Shown: positions 26,266-35,053, numbered from the stretch's first letter. The stretch: DNA of 64,000 bases from Pricia antarctica (GCF_900101815.1 NZ_FNAO01000001.1:620001-684000), one strand, 5' to 3'. Notes: generated by a model from the sequence alone, not told the origin. Program-made: numbers and translations.

Positions 26266-28482
26266 CTAAGCTTCATGTTTACCAATTAAGGAAAAATCGA
26301 GATGTCGTTTTAACAGGTCGGTATCTTTTACCATCACCACGACCTCATCACCCAACTGATAGGATGTCTTCGTACGTTCTCCTACAATAGCGTACTCTTT
26401 TTCATCAAAGATATAATAATCACCCTTAATATCACTGATGCGTACCATACCCTCGCATTTGTTCTCTATAATTTCAACGTAGATGCCCCAGTCGGTAACA
26501 CCACTGATTACGCCAACAAATTCTTGATCTTGATGATCTTGCATGAACTTGATCTGCATATATTTGATGGAATCACGTTCGGCACTTGAGGCCAGATATT
26601 CCATATCGGAGGAATGCTTGCACTTTTTTTCATAGACCTCTGCATTGGCCGATTTTCCACCATCTAAATAATGCTGAAGCAAACGGTGGACCATCACATC
26701 GGGGTACCGGCGAATGGGAGAGGTAAAATGCGTATAGTAATCGAAGGATAGTCCATAATGCCCGATATTATCGGTGGTATAGATAGCCTTGCTCATACTG
26801 CGGATGGTCAGGGTATCGACCAGATTTTGCTCCTTTTTACCCTTTACGTCGCTTAGAAGCTGATTTAGTGAACTGCTGATGGATTTTTTGTCCTTAAAAT
26901 CCAACTTATGCCCAAAACGGGATATGATACCGTTCAAAGCCATCAGTTTATCAGGATCGGGATCGTCATGAATTCGATAGATAAACGTTTTCTTTGGCTT
27001 TTGCTTTCCAATAAACTCCGCCACTTTTCGGTTGGCCAAGAGCATAAACTCCTCTATCAATTTATTGGCATCCTTCGATTCCTTAAAATAAACGCCTTGG
27101 GGTTCGCTATCGGCGTTCAATATAAACTTGACTTCTAACTTATCGAACGATAAGGCACCGTCTTGCATACGTCTGCTGCGCATAATCTTGGCCAAGCGGT
27201 CCATTTCCAGCGTAGCCTTTACGACGACATCGGCAACCGCATAGGCCGCATCACGAATAGAAATGTCTTCGGGAATATCTCCTTTTTCGGTCTCTATAAT
27301 ATGCTGTGCCTCTTCATAGGCAAAACGTTCATCGGAATTGATAACGGTTCTGCCAAACCATTGGTTCTTGATTCCGGCGTTGTCCTTATCCATCTCAAAA
27401 ATGGCGGAAAAGGTATATTTTTCTTCATTTGGACGTAAGGAACAGGCGTTGTTTGACAATACCTCTGGAAGCATAGGTACCACGCGATCGACCAAATACA
27501 CCGAGGTAGCGCGCTCGTACGCCTCATCCTCTAAAATAGTATCGGGTAAAACATAATGGGAGACATCGGCTATATGGATACCTATCTCATAATTTCCATT
27601 TTCTAAGACCTCAAAGGACAATGCGTCGTCAAAATCCTTGGCATCCTTAGGGTCGATGGTAAAAGTTAAGGTGTCGCGCATGTCTCTACGCTTGGCAATT
27701 TCTTCGGCTTTGATGGAAGTATCTATGGTATCCGCGAAACGCTCGACTTCGGTCGGGAAATCATAGGGCAGTCCATATTCCGCTAGAATGGCATGAATTT
27801 CAGTGTTGTGTTCCCCAGGCTTACCGAGTACTTCGGTTACTTTCCCAATAGGTGAATCGCCATTATCGGCCCAGCTTTCAAGGGTTACGACCACTTTATC
27901 GCCATTGTTGGCATCCATCGTACTTCCCTTTGGTACAAAAAAATCGGTATACATTCTAAAATCCGTAGGACGAACGAAGGCAAAAGTCTTCTGTAGGTCG
28001 AGGATTCCGACAAACTCTGTCTTTTTCCGTTCTAGAATTTTTGTGACCTCTCCCTCGAGCTTTTTACCCTTTCTAGGTTTAAATATGTTCACCTCGACCA
28101 TATCGCCGTGAAAGGCCTTGTTGACGCGGTTCTTCGGGATGAACACATCATCGTCCATACCTTCGATAACTATATATGCATCGCCTCTACCGGTAAGGTC
28201 GACTTTTCCCGTATGAGTACTTCCGCCAAGTTTATTTTTAGATGTAGCGCTGCCAACAACTTTATATTTGCCTTGGTCTTCTTCTTCAATCCTATTTTCG
28301 GCTTTCAACTGCCCCAGGCGTTTGATCAATTGATTGCGGTCTTGCGTATCGGTCAGGTCAAGCTTGGCAGCTATCTGTTTATAATCGAATGTTTTCTGGG
28401 GTTCTTTTTCAAGCGTAGTGAAGATGCCTTTCGTAATCTCGTTCTTTCTATGGTTTCTGGCTTTCTTTTTCTTCTTCGTCAT
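26266..28482 (-). CDS. rnr: Ribonuclease R
   Basis: A 738-residue 3'-to-5' exoribonuclease of the RNB/RNase II family, degrading structured RNA in the cytoplasm. A lysine-rich N-terminus (MTKKKKKARNHRKN) is followed by a helix-turn-helix-like segment (about 20-75), cold-shock OB domains (about 90-220), and the RNB catalytic domain from about 250 with the metal-binding cluster DPKDAKDFDDA (277-287) and the GLSFDYYTHFTSPIRRYPDV motif. An S1 domain (QEFVGVISGVTDWGIYVEI) forms the C-terminus. Length is typical. A near-match to TAnnTTTG (TAATTTTC, minus strand, 28507-28514) lies 25 bases upstream of the start. Confidence 0.96.
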   Translation of the reverse strand: MTKKKKKARNHRKNEITKGIFTTLEKEPQKTFDYKQIAAKLDLTDTQDRNQLIKRLGQLKAENRIEEEDQGKYKVVGSATSKNKLGGSTHTGKVDLTGRGDAYIVIEGMDDDVFIPKNRVNKAFHGDMVEVNIFKPRKGKKLEGEVTKILERKKTEFVGILDLQKTFAFVRPTDFRMYTDFFVPKGSTMDANNGDKVVVTLESWADNGDSPIGKVTEVLGKPGEHNTEIHAILAEYGLPYDFPTEVERFADTIDTSIKAEEIAKRRDMRDTLTFTIDPKDAKDFDDALSFEVLENGNYEIGIHIADVSHYVLPDTILEDEAYERATSVYLVDRVVPMLPEVLSNNACSLRPNEEKYTFSAIFEMDKDNAGIKNQWFGRTVINSDERFAYEEAQHIIETEKGDIPEDISIRDAAYAVADVVVKATLEMDRLAKIMRSRRMQDGALSFDKLEVKFILNADSEPQGVYFKESKDANKLIEEFMLLANRKVAEFIGKQKPKKTFIYRIHDDPDPDKLMALNGIISRFGHKLDFKDKKSISSSLNQLLSDVKGKKEQNLVDTLTIRSMSKAIYTTDNIGHYGLSFDYYTHFTSPIRRYPDVMVHRLLQHYLDGGKSANAEVYEKKCKHSSDMEYLASSAERDSIKYMQIKFMQDHQDQEFVGVISGVTDWGIYVEIIENKCEGMVRISDIKGDYYIFDEKEYAIVGERTKTSYQLGDEVVVMVKDTDLLKRHLDFSLIGKHEA

Positions 28483-29186
28483 TAATAATAATTATGTATT
28501 TGGGCGGAAAATTACGAATTATACACGTAGTATCCGTAGTTTCGGCCGTTAAGTTGTTGGTTTGAACGGTATAGACCTTTCGAACCTGCGCTCCTTTACT
28601 GCAGATTTTCTTTAGGGTTATCAACATTTATTACATATTCTATTTTCTTTTTTAAAATTTTAAATAAAAAATGGTGGTTATGATAGGGTGTTGATAGCGG
28701 TATAAAAATTGAAAGTAAAACTTGCTTTGAACAGAAACGTAAACTTGTTGACAACGTATACCGGTTGTCGATGCTTCTGAATCAAAAGATTATACCGGTT
28801 ATGAAAATTGGTTGATAACCGATGTTAACATCCAATTTTTGATAAGTGAATTGAAATTGAATGTTGATTAGTGAGGATATTTGTTTGACAGACCGCTATC
28901 AAGTTCGAACAACTATTTTCTGCGTTTCGGATTCAATTTTGTAAGCGGGAATCGGAATGGGAAATCCTAATTTAGTATCCCATTTCTTTTGATAGGTTAT
29001 CAACACCTATAGACTAAGTTATACCCTACAAATGAACATCCGTATATGGGAAAATAGAAATATTTCTTGTGAACGTGCGATACAGTGTTGTAAAGCGCTA
29101 CTATTCGTATATTAATAAGGATGTGGCTATCTTCGTATTTTCTTTGTTAGCATATCTATGGAGTATTTTTAAATTGTAAGCCTTTT
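28483..29186. other. oriC?: 700-bp gene-free AT-rich region with DnaA-box-like repeats; candidate replication origin
   Basis: No open frame of note between the divergent rnr (minus) and CDF (plus) genes. Exact TTATCAACA occurs at 28618-28626 and 28997-29005 (plus). Close variants on the minus strand are CTATCAACA (28689-28697), TTGTCAACA (28746-28754), TTATCAACC (28810-28818) and TAATCAACA (28862-28870). An extreme AT stretch (28627-28672, runs of T then A) lies beside the first box. TATACCG occurs four times (28757, 28791 plus; 28567, 28698 minus), and the palindrome TGTTAACA is at 28823-28830. The box at 28997 sits in an ATAGGT/ACCTAT inverted repeat. DnaA boxes have the consensus TTATNCACA, so TTATCAACA is a relaxed match. 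The origin call is inference. Confidence 0.45.
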
Positions 29187-30116
29187 ATGTCCCATTCCCA
29201 TTCCCATTCCCATACTCATTCTCACAGTCATTCCCATCCCGATCTAAAAGGAAGGAACCTGATTGTTTCCATCTTACTAAATATTCTGATAACGGTTGCA
29301 CAGGTAATAGGAGGCTTGATTTCGGGCAGTCTTTCGCTTTTGTCGGACGCCCTTCACAATTTCAGTGATGTAATGTCACTTATCGTAAGCTATATAGCCA
29401 ATCTTCTTACGAAAAAAGAAGCATCTGACCGGAAGACATTTGGATACAAGAGAGCCGAAATTATTGCAGCTTTCGTCAATGCCGCTACCTTGATTGTTGT
29501 AGCCGTCATATTGATTAAAGAGGCAGTCGAACGCTTCCTTAATCCACAGGAAGTAGCTTCGGATTTGGTTATTTGGCTCTCTCTATTGGGTATTGTGGCC
29601 AATGGATTCAGTGTTTTGCTTTTAAAGAAGGATGCCGGCAGCAATATGAACATGAAATCTGCCTATTTGCATTTACTGACAGATATGTTGGCTTCTGTCG
29701 CCGTCTTGATAGGCGGCCTATTGATGAAATTCTATCAGGTATACTGGATAGATGCGGCACTTACTTTGGCCATTGCACTTTATTTGATTTACATGGGTTA
29801 CGACCTTTTAAAAGATTCGACCCGAGTCTTAATGCTTTTTACGCCCAATACGATACACGTTGAACAAATTGTCGAGGCTATCCAGAAATTATCGTCCATC
29901 AAGAACGTGCACCATATACATATATGGCAATTAAACGAAGATGAAGTACACCTTGAGGCGCACGTCGATTTTAATGAGGATATCCGATTATCGGAGTTTG
30001 ATAACATCTTGGGCAAAATAGAGAAGGTGGTATACCATGAATTCGGAATCAATCACGTTAATATTCAACCTGAATTCAATAAACCGGATAGTAAGCTAGT
30101 AATCGTTCAGGATTAA
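29187..30116 (+). CDS. Cation diffusion facilitator (Zn2+/Cd2+-type) transporter
   Basis: A 309-residue inner-membrane metal/proton antiporter of the CDF family. The N-terminus is a histidine-serine tract (MSHSHSHSHTHSHSHSHPD) of the kind that binds zinc. Six hydrophobic segments follow. The metal-site motifs are visible: SLLSDALHNFSDV in the second segment (H and D ligands) and YLHLLTDMLASV in the fifth. The cytoplasmic C-terminal domain ends with HHIHIWQLNEDEVHLEAHVD and HEFGINHVNIQPE, typical of ZitB/CzcD. The His-rich leader is encoded by near-perfect TCCCAT hexamer repeats (29190-29215). No exact promoter element was found. It lies immediately downstream of the box-rich region. Confidence 0.93.
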   Translation: MSHSHSHSHTHSHSHSHPDLKGRNLIVSILLNILITVAQVIGGLISGSLSLLSDALHNFSDVMSLIVSYIANLLTKKEASDRKTFGYKRAEIIAAFVNAATLIVVAVILIKEAVERFLNPQEVASDLVIWLSLLGIVANGFSVLLLKKDAGSNMNMKSAYLHLLTDMLASVAVLIGGLLMKFYQVYWIDAALTLAIALYLIYMGYDLLKDSTRVLMLFTPNTIHVEQIVEAIQKLSSIKNVHHIHIWQLNEDEVHLEAHVDFNEDIRLSEFDNILGKIEKVVYHEFGINHVNIQPEFNKPDSKLVIVQD

Positions 30117-30123
30117 GGTCGCC

Positions 30124-30165
30124 ACACAATGTCTTTCATACCCACTGTAATGAAAGGCATTGTGT
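30124..30165. other. Long stable hairpin between the CDF and GNAT genes
   Basis: A 16-bp inverted repeat (30124-30139 against 30150-30165), perfect but for one G-T wobble, with a 10-base loop. There is no T run on either side, so it is not a standard intrinsic terminator. It may stabilise the 3' end of the CDF transcript. Confidence 0.7.
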
Positions 30166-30263
30166 ACCGACTACAACAATAGATGTATCACGTCCCCACC
30201 ATTAGAGATGCATCTTTACCATGGTTAGCAAGCGTGCGGACCTTGGGCCTAGAAACCTATTTT

Positions 30264-30707
30264 ATGATAGAGATTGAAGTCAAGACGTTTAAAAAATTGA
30301 CCAACAAAGAGCTTTACGAACTGTTGCGTTTAAGAAGCGAGGTATTCGTTGTAGAACAGGATTGTGTATATGAAGATCTCGATGGCAAGGATCAAAAGGC
30401 ATTACACGTTATTGGAACGAAAGAAGGTGAGATTGTCGCCTATGCCCGTATTTTCAAGTCTGGTGATTATACGGATGAAGCGAGTATCGGTAGAGTAGTA
30501 GTAAAGAAAAATCAGCGTAAATTCGGATATGGCAAAATTATCATGAAAAATGCAATACACGCGGTTCATGACCACTTTAACGAAAATGTCATTCGTGTGT
30601 CGGCGCAGATGTATCTGGAGCGCTTCTATCACGATTTAGGCTTTAACCAAGTCGGTGATGGCTATTTGGAAGATGGTATCCCGCACATAGGGATGGTTCG
30701 AAAATAG
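30264..30707 (+). CDS. GNAT family N-acetyltransferase (ElaA-like)
   Basis: A 147-residue protein from the ATG at 30264 (MIEIEVKTFKKLTNKELYEL); the earlier start at 30183 would add 27 residues with no family resemblance. The N-terminal part LLRLRSEVFVVEQDCVYEDLDGKDQKALHV is typical of ElaA-like acetyltransferases, and the acetyl-CoA-binding motif A is SIGRVVVKKNQRKFGYGK, with Q-R-x-x-G-x-G. The C-terminal strand region RVSAQMYLERFYHDLGFNQV closes the fold. The length (about 150) fits. The acceptor is unknown. It lies 147 bases after the CDF gene, separated by the hairpin at 30124-30165. Confidence 0.88.
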   Translation: MIEIEVKTFKKLTNKELYELLRLRSEVFVVEQDCVYEDLDGKDQKALHVIGTKEGEIVAYARIFKSGDYTDEASIGRVVVKKNQRKFGYGKIIMKNAIHAVHDHFNENVIRVSAQMYLERFYHDLGFNQVGDGYLEDGIPHIGMVRK

Positions 30708-30736
30708 TAGGAAAGCGATTTTTCTCTTAAAAGTTC

Positions 30737-31111
30737 CTATATCTTGATAGGCTCCTTGTTGCTGAGGTTAATATCCTCTAACATGGTATCCGTAAATTTA
30801 TAGTGTCCTCTTGTAGTGATAATTCGAAACCGATTGGAATTCATTCGGCTCAAAGTATCCAAAAACAGCCACTTGGTCTTTAGCAACCTGGGCTTACTGG
30901 ATTTCAAGCTTATTTCAAAATAATATTTTCTACCATTTTTAAGTGCTACGATATCAGGTGTAATCTTTGCATCGTGCCCTTTACGGATATACGATTTAGG
31001 GGTTTCATACCCTTCCATATCCGCTTTTATATCTTCAAAGCCAGTGGCTTCCAGGTGGTGAATAGACTTTTCTAAAAATGCCTGATTTTCTGACTTTTCT
31101 ACATTTACCAT
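30737..31111 (-). CDS. Small conserved hypothetical with a PD-(D/E)XK-like pattern
   Basis: A 124-residue soluble protein. The central segment reads KITPDIVALKNGRKYYFEIS, followed by LKSSKPRLLKTKWLFLDTLSR. The order P-D, then 13 residues, then E-x-x-x-K after a hydrophobic strand is similar to the active site of PD-(D/E)XK nucleases, although the E and K are one residue further apart than in the canonical motif. The C-terminus is RIITTRGHYKFTDTMLEDIN. I believe similar proteins occur in other flavobacteria without a methyltransferase nearby, but cannot verify this. It lies downstream of, and on the same strand as, the C5 methyltransferase gene, 336 bases away. Function is not established. Confidence 0.75.
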   Translation of the reverse strand: MVNVEKSENQAFLEKSIHHLEATGFEDIKADMEGYETPKSYIRKGHDAKITPDIVALKNGRKYYFEISLKSSKPRLLKTKWLFLDTLSRMNSNRFRIITTRGHYKFTDTMLEDINLSNKEPIKI

Positions 31112-31447
31112 AGCTCACAAGATACAGCAAAAAATAATAATTACAAACTATACGGTCATATTAACTTGAATTTAGGAATTTCGTTTCACATATCAACTTT
31201 CAAGATGGGGGGTTATTCACAGATTGTATATGAGCAAAATTTACTCCTACAAAAACTTTTTTATTAATAGAATACGTGGGGATTAGACGCTGTAGTAGGT
31301 AATTGGAGGTATAGCACCTCCTAATTTTATCTATAATACCTATTAAATTCAAGTATGTTCGGACGAACGGTTGCTAATGACAAATAGGAGCGAGGTATAT
31401 GAGGATAGCAGACCGATTGGTCTGTAAAAAGAAATGCGCATACGTGT
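31112..31447. other. AT-rich gene-free interval with one hairpin
   Basis: 336 bases between the methyltransferase stop and the start of the small hypothetical, both minus strand. It contains a hairpin at 31301-31329 (TTGGAGGT...ACCTCCTAA, one bulged base, TTTTAT on the plus-strand side). No open frame or recognisable RNA was seen. Confidence 0.45.
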
Positions 31448-32704
31448 TTAGAAACGGATTTTATGGATTAATGCAACACCCAATTTTTCTACTACGCCTA
31501 CAACCAAGGCGTTTCCCATGAAAAAGGCGCGTTTAGTGTCGCTGATGCCTTCAAGTTCGGTATGGGTATCGGGGAACATGTTCAAACGTTCCAGTTCGAC
31601 CGGGGTCAATCGTCGCAATCCTTTTCCAGTTTGTACTACATGTTTGAAGCGTGATGGGGTCCTACCACCTTCGCCGGTAATTATAGTACGGGAAGCATTG
31701 TGTAGCGCATCCGGAAAAATCATTCCCCCTTCGGTATAGTGGTATTCGAATCCATTTTTGGCGGTTCGTGTTTCCTTTTTGGCCCCTTTCAGATATTCCC
31801 ATTTTGGATAATCTTCCGAAGGGATAAAAAAAGTGTCATCCACTTCCCCATGTTGAAGGATGTCACCTAAAACCGTCCGTGTTCCGTCATAGTTGGGCGT
31901 TGTTTTTATGGTAAAGACCTTTCCTTTTATAAAGAAACCGGTATTTTCAAAGGGGGATAATTTTTCTCCTATATTAAATTTTTCGGAAATTTCTACAAGG
32001 GATGCGGTCAGGGCGAATGACGGTCTTTCGATTTCTTGGAAAGTAAACAAATCCTTTTTTTTGGAAGGATTTTGCACTGGAAACGCCTCTGCCATTGTTC
32101 CGGAAAGTTGCATCCAGTCCGATTTAGAAGCTCTTTTCAAGCGTTTGTAAACAGGTGTTGATTTGTGATAGGCCACTATGAAAATCCGCCGCCTACGTTG
32201 TGGCATCCCATAATCCGCCGCATTGATAACGCGCCATTCCACCGCATATCCCAGATCATCCAAACTTTTTAGAATGATGGCAAAATCCCTTCCCCGCTGT
32301 GTCGAGGGAGATTTGAGCAAGCGGTCAACGTTTTCCAGCATCAAATATTTCGGTGGATTTTCCTTTTCGGATACTATCCTATGGATGCTCCACCAAAGCA
32401 CTCCCTTTTTACCGATCAATCCTTTGGAATTCTTTAGCGTAGTGGCCACGGAATAATCTTGACAGGGAAAACCACCGACCAGCACATCGGCATCGGGAAT
32501 TTCGCTTGTCTCTACATCGGCGATATCGGCATTGCTATGGTTATCGCTTCCGAAACGGGCCTCATACACCTCCGAGGCATGTTGTCTTTTTGAACTAGGT
32601 TCCCATTGATTGCTCCAAACAACCTCAAAATTTTCATTGCTTTCCAGTCCCAGTCGAAAACCGCCGACACCTGCAAAAAGTTCGATGACCTTTAATTTTT
32701 CCAT
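31448..32704 (-). CDS. dcm: DNA (cytosine-5-)-methyltransferase
   Basis: A 418-residue C5 methyltransferase transferring a methyl group from S-adenosylmethionine to cytosine in a specific DNA sequence. The conserved motifs are in order: I, ELFAGVGGFRLGL (8-20); IV, GGFPCQDYS with catalytic Cys81; VI, ENVDRLL (124-130); VIII, PQRRRRIFIVA (168-178). The target-recognition region covers about 190-360, and motifs IX-X are RRLTPVELERLNMFP and FFMGNALVV. The recognition sequence cannot be inferred. No restriction endonuclease of an obvious kind is adjacent, so it may be solitary; the small PD-(D/E)XK-like gene downstream is the only candidate partner. It is transcribed divergently from the NlpC/P60 gene. 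Confidence 0.95.
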   Translation of the reverse strand: MEKLKVIELFAGVGGFRLGLESNENFEVVWSNQWEPSSKRQHASEVYEARFGSDNHSNADIADVETSEIPDADVLVGGFPCQDYSVATTLKNSKGLIGKKGVLWWSIHRIVSEKENPPKYLMLENVDRLLKSPSTQRGRDFAIILKSLDDLGYAVEWRVINAADYGMPQRRRRIFIVAYHKSTPVYKRLKRASKSDWMQLSGTMAEAFPVQNPSKKKDLFTFQEIERPSFALTASLVEISEKFNIGEKLSPFENTGFFIKGKVFTIKTTPNYDGTRTVLGDILQHGEVDDTFFIPSEDYPKWEYLKGAKKETRTAKNGFEYHYTEGGMIFPDALHNASRTIITGEGGRTPSRFKHVVQTGKGLRRLTPVELERLNMFPDTHTELEGISDTKRAFFMGNALVVGVVEKLGVALIHKIRF

Positions 32705-32785
32705 TGTTTCAAATTTACATAATTTACCTTGGCGAAATAATCGGGTGTTGTGTCAAAGCGGCAAAAGACACACTGGATTATGCGA

Positions 32786-32793
32786 TAATTTTG
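32786..32793 (+). promoter_or_regulatory. Promoter -7 element of the NlpC/P60 lipoprotein gene
   Basis: TAATTTTG matches TAnnTTTG exactly, ending 18 bases before the ATG at 32812. A second near-match, TAATTTAG, is at 32797-32804. Confidence 0.55.
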
Positions 32794-32811
32794 GCTTAAT
32801 TTAGCGCTACT

Positions 32812-34002
32812 ATGAACAAGACCTATTTGAAAGCCGTTATCACCATTCTTTTGGCCGTACTGTTAACAGCCTGTGGAAAGATGGATGACAGGCGAAAGCT
32901 GTTGGCACAGGTTCAAATTGTACAATCTGAATATGCACCCGATAAACGCACAGCCTTGTTCGATGTTTCCGTGGTCGATGCCGCCGAAACCTTTGTACTG
33001 ATGGGCGAAACCAATTTGCCAGAAGCGGTCGAGGCACTGAAAGCCAAGCTAAAATCGGAAAACATCAATTTTAAAGATGAAATCGAAAGAGTACCCTCAA
33101 AAAACTTGAACGGAAAAACAGCGGCACTGATTAACATCTCGGTCGCAAACTTAAGGAGCCAACCCAAACATTCCGCGGAGCTGGCCACCCAGGCGACTTT
33201 GGGCACCCCGGTGAAAGTTCTTAAAGAACAGGAGGGTTGGTATTATATTCAGACCCCCGACAAATACTTGGCCTGGGTCGATGACGGGGGCATCGAACGT
33301 ATGGATGACCGTGCCATGGCGAATTGGAAAACTACAGACAAGATAATATATACGAAAACCTATGGCCATTCATACGAGGGCCCGGCTAGGGATCAACCCG
33401 TATCCGATCTAGTGGCCGGGAATATTCTGGAAATTATAAAGTATGTGGATGAATTTTTTATTGTGCGCTATCCCGATGGCAGGCAGGCCTATGTCTCAAA
33501 GGAAGAGGCGGAACCCTACAAAGCATGGCTCGAAAAATTGACGCCCAATACTGATAGTCTCGTGGCCACATCGAAGACCTTGATGGGCGTACCCTACTTA
33601 TGGGGCGGCACCTCGACGAAGGGAATGGATTGCAGCGGCTTTACCAAAACCGTATACTTTCTGAACGGCATGGTCATCCCCAGGGATGCCTCGCAGCAAG
33701 TACATACCGGAAAGGCCATCGATTCCGTTGCCAATTTCGAAAAGCTACAAAAAGGCGATTTGCTTTTCTTTGGAAAAAAAGCTACCGATTCCACTTCGGA
33801 AAAAGTGGTGCACGTAGGGATTTGGATAGGCAACAATGAGTTTATCCACGCATCCGATAAGGTGCGCATCAGCAGCATGGACAAGAATGCCAAAAAATAC
33901 GATGAATTCAATCGCAACCGCTATCTACGGACCAAACGAATTTTAAAGGAAAAGGATGAGGGGTTGATCAGTTTGTTGGATACGCCGTTGTTCAAAGATT
34001 AA
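32812..34002 (+). CDS. SH3 and NlpC/P60 domain lipoprotein (peptidoglycan endopeptidase)
   Basis: A 396-residue lipoprotein: signal peptide with lipobox LLTAC (Cys21). The middle contains two bacterial SH3-type segments (about 105-165, ALINISVANLRSQPKHSAEL; and about 175-235), and the C-terminal NlpC/P60 domain (about 250-380) has the catalytic Cys in MDCSGFT (C274), His in VVHVGIWIG (H334) and a third polar residue in FIHAS (H346). Family members cut peptide cross-links or stems in peptidoglycan, often after L-Ala-D-Glu. It is probably in the periplasm, anchored to a membrane. Its 3' end overlaps the end of the convergent Gfo/Idh/MocA gene by 11 bases. Confidence 0.93.
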   Translation: MNKTYLKAVITILLAVLLTACGKMDDRRKLLAQVQIVQSEYAPDKRTALFDVSVVDAAETFVLMGETNLPEAVEALKAKLKSENINFKDEIERVPSKNLNGKTAALINISVANLRSQPKHSAELATQATLGTPVKVLKEQEGWYYIQTPDKYLAWVDDGGIERMDDRAMANWKTTDKIIYTKTYGHSYEGPARDQPVSDLVAGNILEIIKYVDEFFIVRYPDGRQAYVSKEEAEPYKAWLEKLTPNTDSLVATSKTLMGVPYLWGGTSTKGMDCSGFTKTVYFLNGMVIPRDASQQVHTGKAIDSVANFEKLQKGDLLFFGKKATDSTSEKVVHVGIWIGNNEFIHASDKVRISSMDKNAKKYDEFNRNRYLRTKRILKEKDEGLISLLDTPLFKD

Positions 34003-35053
34003 CCGTTTTCCCCGTCCGAAACGACTCATCCGCTGCCAAAACGATGCGCAGGCTGTTGACCGCGTCTCGCATGTGGTCGCTTAAATCAACGTTATCAGTT
34101 ATCGCCCTCAGAAAATATTCCTGTTCCAACTTACAAAGTGCATCATGGTCGGGTTCGTCGGAGGTGTTGATAATTTCATCGGGCTTGGCAAAATTTCCTT
34201 CGCTGTCCAGTGCCGCATGATGCAGTTTTAAGCCTCCCGTTTTCGTATGGTCTTCCACATTATCGGAATCCCCTTTGGTATCGTCGGAGATGGAAACGCT
34301 TCCTTTTGGGCCAATAACGTCCTTAATAAAAAATGCGGTCTCGCTCATCATCGGACCCCAGCCCGCTTCGTACCAGCCCACGGAACCGTCTTCAAACCGT
34401 ACCTGTAACTGCCCATAATTGTACATTTTTGCATCGATTTCATCCGATAGCCTTGCCCCAATGGCACTGACACTCACCGGAACGGATTGGGTCATCAGGC
34501 ACATGATATCCACATAATGCACACCACAATCCACAATCGGCGACATGCTGTTCATCAACTGTTTATGCGTGTACCACATATCTCCCGAGGCTTGTTGGTT
34601 AAGGTTCATACGCATCACTAAAGGCTTGCCGAGGGTTTTTGCCACTTCGACAAATTTTGCCCAGGCCGGATGCACGCGAAGAATGTACCCAACCACCATT
34701 TTTTTATCTTTTTTAAGTGCCAAATCGACCAGGTCTTGGGCTGTTTCGACGGTCAACGCCAAAGGTTTTTCTACAAAAACATGGGCGTTGGCGTTCAGTG
34801 CCGCACGAATATATTCCGCATGTGTATCGGGGTAGGTATTGATGGAGACCGCATGGGGTTTTGTTGCGGCCAAAGCATCTTCATAACTGGCGAAAGTCGG
34901 GTAGCCGCCCAATGCTGCGGATAGTTTCTCACGGCTTTTGGGCGTTCGACTGACGAGGCCTACGATTTCGAATTCGTCCATCTGATGATAGGCCCGCGCG
35001 TGGGAAGCACCCATGTTGCCACAGCCTACTACTAGTATTTTTTGTTTTTCCAT
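33992..35053 (-). CDS. Gfo/Idh/MocA family oxidoreductase
   Basis: A 353-residue NAD(P)-dependent dehydrogenase. The Rossmann domain has ILVVGCGNMGASHARAYHQM (5-24) and the EKPLALT motif (residues about 94-100) typical of the family; the C-terminal alpha/beta domain contains MVVGYILRVHPAWAKFVE and DCGVHYVDIMCLM, where the H and D probably belong to the substrate site. Members oxidise sugars, inositols or glycosides; one subset generates 3-keto sugars. The substrate cannot be assigned. No signal peptide is present, so it is cytoplasmic. It lies 192 bases downstream of the PQQ dehydrogenase on the same strand. Confidence 0.9.
   Translation of the reverse strand: MEKQKILVVGCGNMGASHARAYHQMDEFEIVGLVSRTPKSREKLSAALGGYPTFASYEDALAATKPHAVSINTYPDTHAEYIRAALNANAHVFVEKPLALTVETAQDLVDLALKKDKKMVVGYILRVHPAWAKFVEVAKTLGKPLVMRMNLNQQASGDMWYTHKQLMNSMSPIVDCGVHYVDIMCLMTQSVPVSVSAIGARLSDEIDAKMYNYGQLQVRFEDGSVGWYEAGWGPMMSETAFFIKDVIGPKGSVSISDDTKGDSDNVEDHTKTGGLKLHHAALDSEGNFAKPDEIINTSDEPDHDALCKLEQEYFLRAITDNVDLSDHMRDAVNSLRIVLAADESFRTGKTVNL

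Noticed and set aside
31301-31329. Hairpin downstream of the methyltransferase as its terminator
   Set aside because: The T run is on the plus-strand side, whereas the methyltransferase is on the minus strand, and it lies about 120 bases past the stop. Kept only as a structure note.
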